From contig JAZAYU010000175.1 of NCBI GenBank assembly GCA_038501625.1, positions 888,001-952,000 of the forward strand: a stretch of 64,000 nucleotides of DNA. The letters are read 5' to 3'. The notes below the pieces were generated by a model. The model was not told the origin of the DNA. It saw only the letters and a program-made list of their open reading frames with translations, and made no database searches. The position numbers and the translations under genes were made by a program. Below are positions 63,092 to 64,000 of the stretch, piece after piece; within the stretch, counting starts at the first letter, position 1; every line of letters begins with the position of its first letter. This stretch comes from Corbicula japonica. Lineage: Eukaryota; Mollusca; Bivalvia; Venerida; Cyrenidae.

Positions 63092-64000
63092 TTTCCATAC
63101 ATAATAAACATCCTGCCAAATTCAATAGTAAAGAGTGAAAAAACGTCTTCTCAGTTTAAAAGTCAAAACTCTAACATTTATAAAAGAGTCATAAACCCAA
63201 AGTAAAAATGATATACTGAAAGTCGTTGTAGTCGGAGACGATCTTTTCCACCAATATCATTGCAGTATTTTTGAAAATTCTGACAAATAAATTACCTTTA
63301 AGTGACTGTATAAATCCCACACATGTTCATTCTTGGACATTCGTTTCTCTTTCAAATGCAATAGCATTAAATTTTAGATATCACAAATGAATTCCATCCC
63401 CTTGAGTCATTTGTTAACAAAAATAACGATGTCGGTTTATAACAGACAATCAAATTACTTAAAATGTAACTGTTAAGTGTTTAGTTTGGTCATTGACCAG
63501 TTTATTTAGCAGCTGTGAATAAAGAGCACTTTTGCCAATTTTAAAAACACGTTGTTTATGTGAAATCTGTCGGAAGGGAAGTGGAAATGAAGAGCTTTAC
63601 TTAAAAGATGGTAACTCTAAATATGATATCGCATTTCCAGTTTCACCATGAATGCTGTTACAATAGAACTTTTAGTACCTTTGTATACTGATAAAAGTTT
63701 ATCATTCGTTTTCAGTATTTGACCCAAATCGAACACAAACATAGAAACAAGGCGGCAAATGCATTGACAACCGAGATAGTGTTTAACTTTCCACTTAGAA
63801 TGAGCTAAATTTCATCGAAAATGGTGATCTAATTAAGTACTTATACAATGTAAGGCTTCGAATATTGCAATCTTTGTTGTTTTTTCTTGCCGTAAGACCA
63901 AAAAATTACGTAACAATCCACTTGTTATGGCCACCTTGACCTAGAACGGTTAACAGCTGACGTTCTGTAATTTGACTTCTAAAATGACTAGACTAAAATG
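63092..64000. other. Intergenic to window end
   Basis: AT-rich sequence with no coding exon, repeat copy or RNA gene recognised. Confidence 0.5.

Overview
This is AT-rich animal genomic DNA with short exons, GT-AG introns, and a very high load of dispersed repeats, SINEs, foldback elements and decayed DNA transposons. Repeat style, the N-terminal type of the NACHT protein, and the Penelope-like and IS3EU-like remnants suggest a mollusc, most likely a bivalve. That is inference; nothing here proves the species. No bacterial genes, operons, CRISPR arrays or functional rRNA/tRNA genes were seen.

Layout. 1-5,150: a ~370-bp tandem repeat, a foldback element, a dispersed repeat and hairpins. 5,345-21,200: a tandemly triplicated unit carrying Ly6/uPAR-type (three-finger fold, probably GPI-anchored) gene copies. 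Two copies keep intact exons (9,689-10,713 and 17,741-18,906). One has decayed (5,365-5,560). Between them lie an RT remnant, a TTAA-flanked MITE, a large inverted repeat and a frameshifted C2H2 zinc-finger pseudogene. 24,327-27,625: two adjacent PIF/Harbinger elements, each keeping a different half of a transposase. 30,056-44,343: the main gene. 44,344-53,800: mostly gene-free, with SINE-like copies, MITEs and microsatellites. 53,849-62,050: a mariner element, itself carrying an intron, split by three later insertions that include a 5.2-kb IS3EU-like element. 62,074-63,089: a second mariner remnant.

The highlight is a plus-strand gene that I reconstructed as 14 exons with fully compatible splice phases. 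From the first visible ATG it gives 1,216 codons plus stop. It reads: short N-terminal region, NACHT-type STAND NTPase with Walker A, Walker B and TRP motifs, a TKL/IRAK-like protein kinase with most catalytic motifs, a Cys-rich zinc-binding-like module, a caspase-like (C14/CD clan) protease with His and Cys dyad, and an unassigned C-terminal extension. One polypeptide would join an oligomerising sensor ATPase, a kinase and a death-type protease, which animals usually place on separate proteins. The likely role is innate immune or cell-death signalling, by inference from the domains only.

The Ly6-like genes and the NACHT-kinase-protease gene are independent loci. I see no sequence sign that they work together. 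Much of the rest is explained by successive waves of transposons, several dated relative to one another by target-site duplications or by empty sites in paralogous copies.
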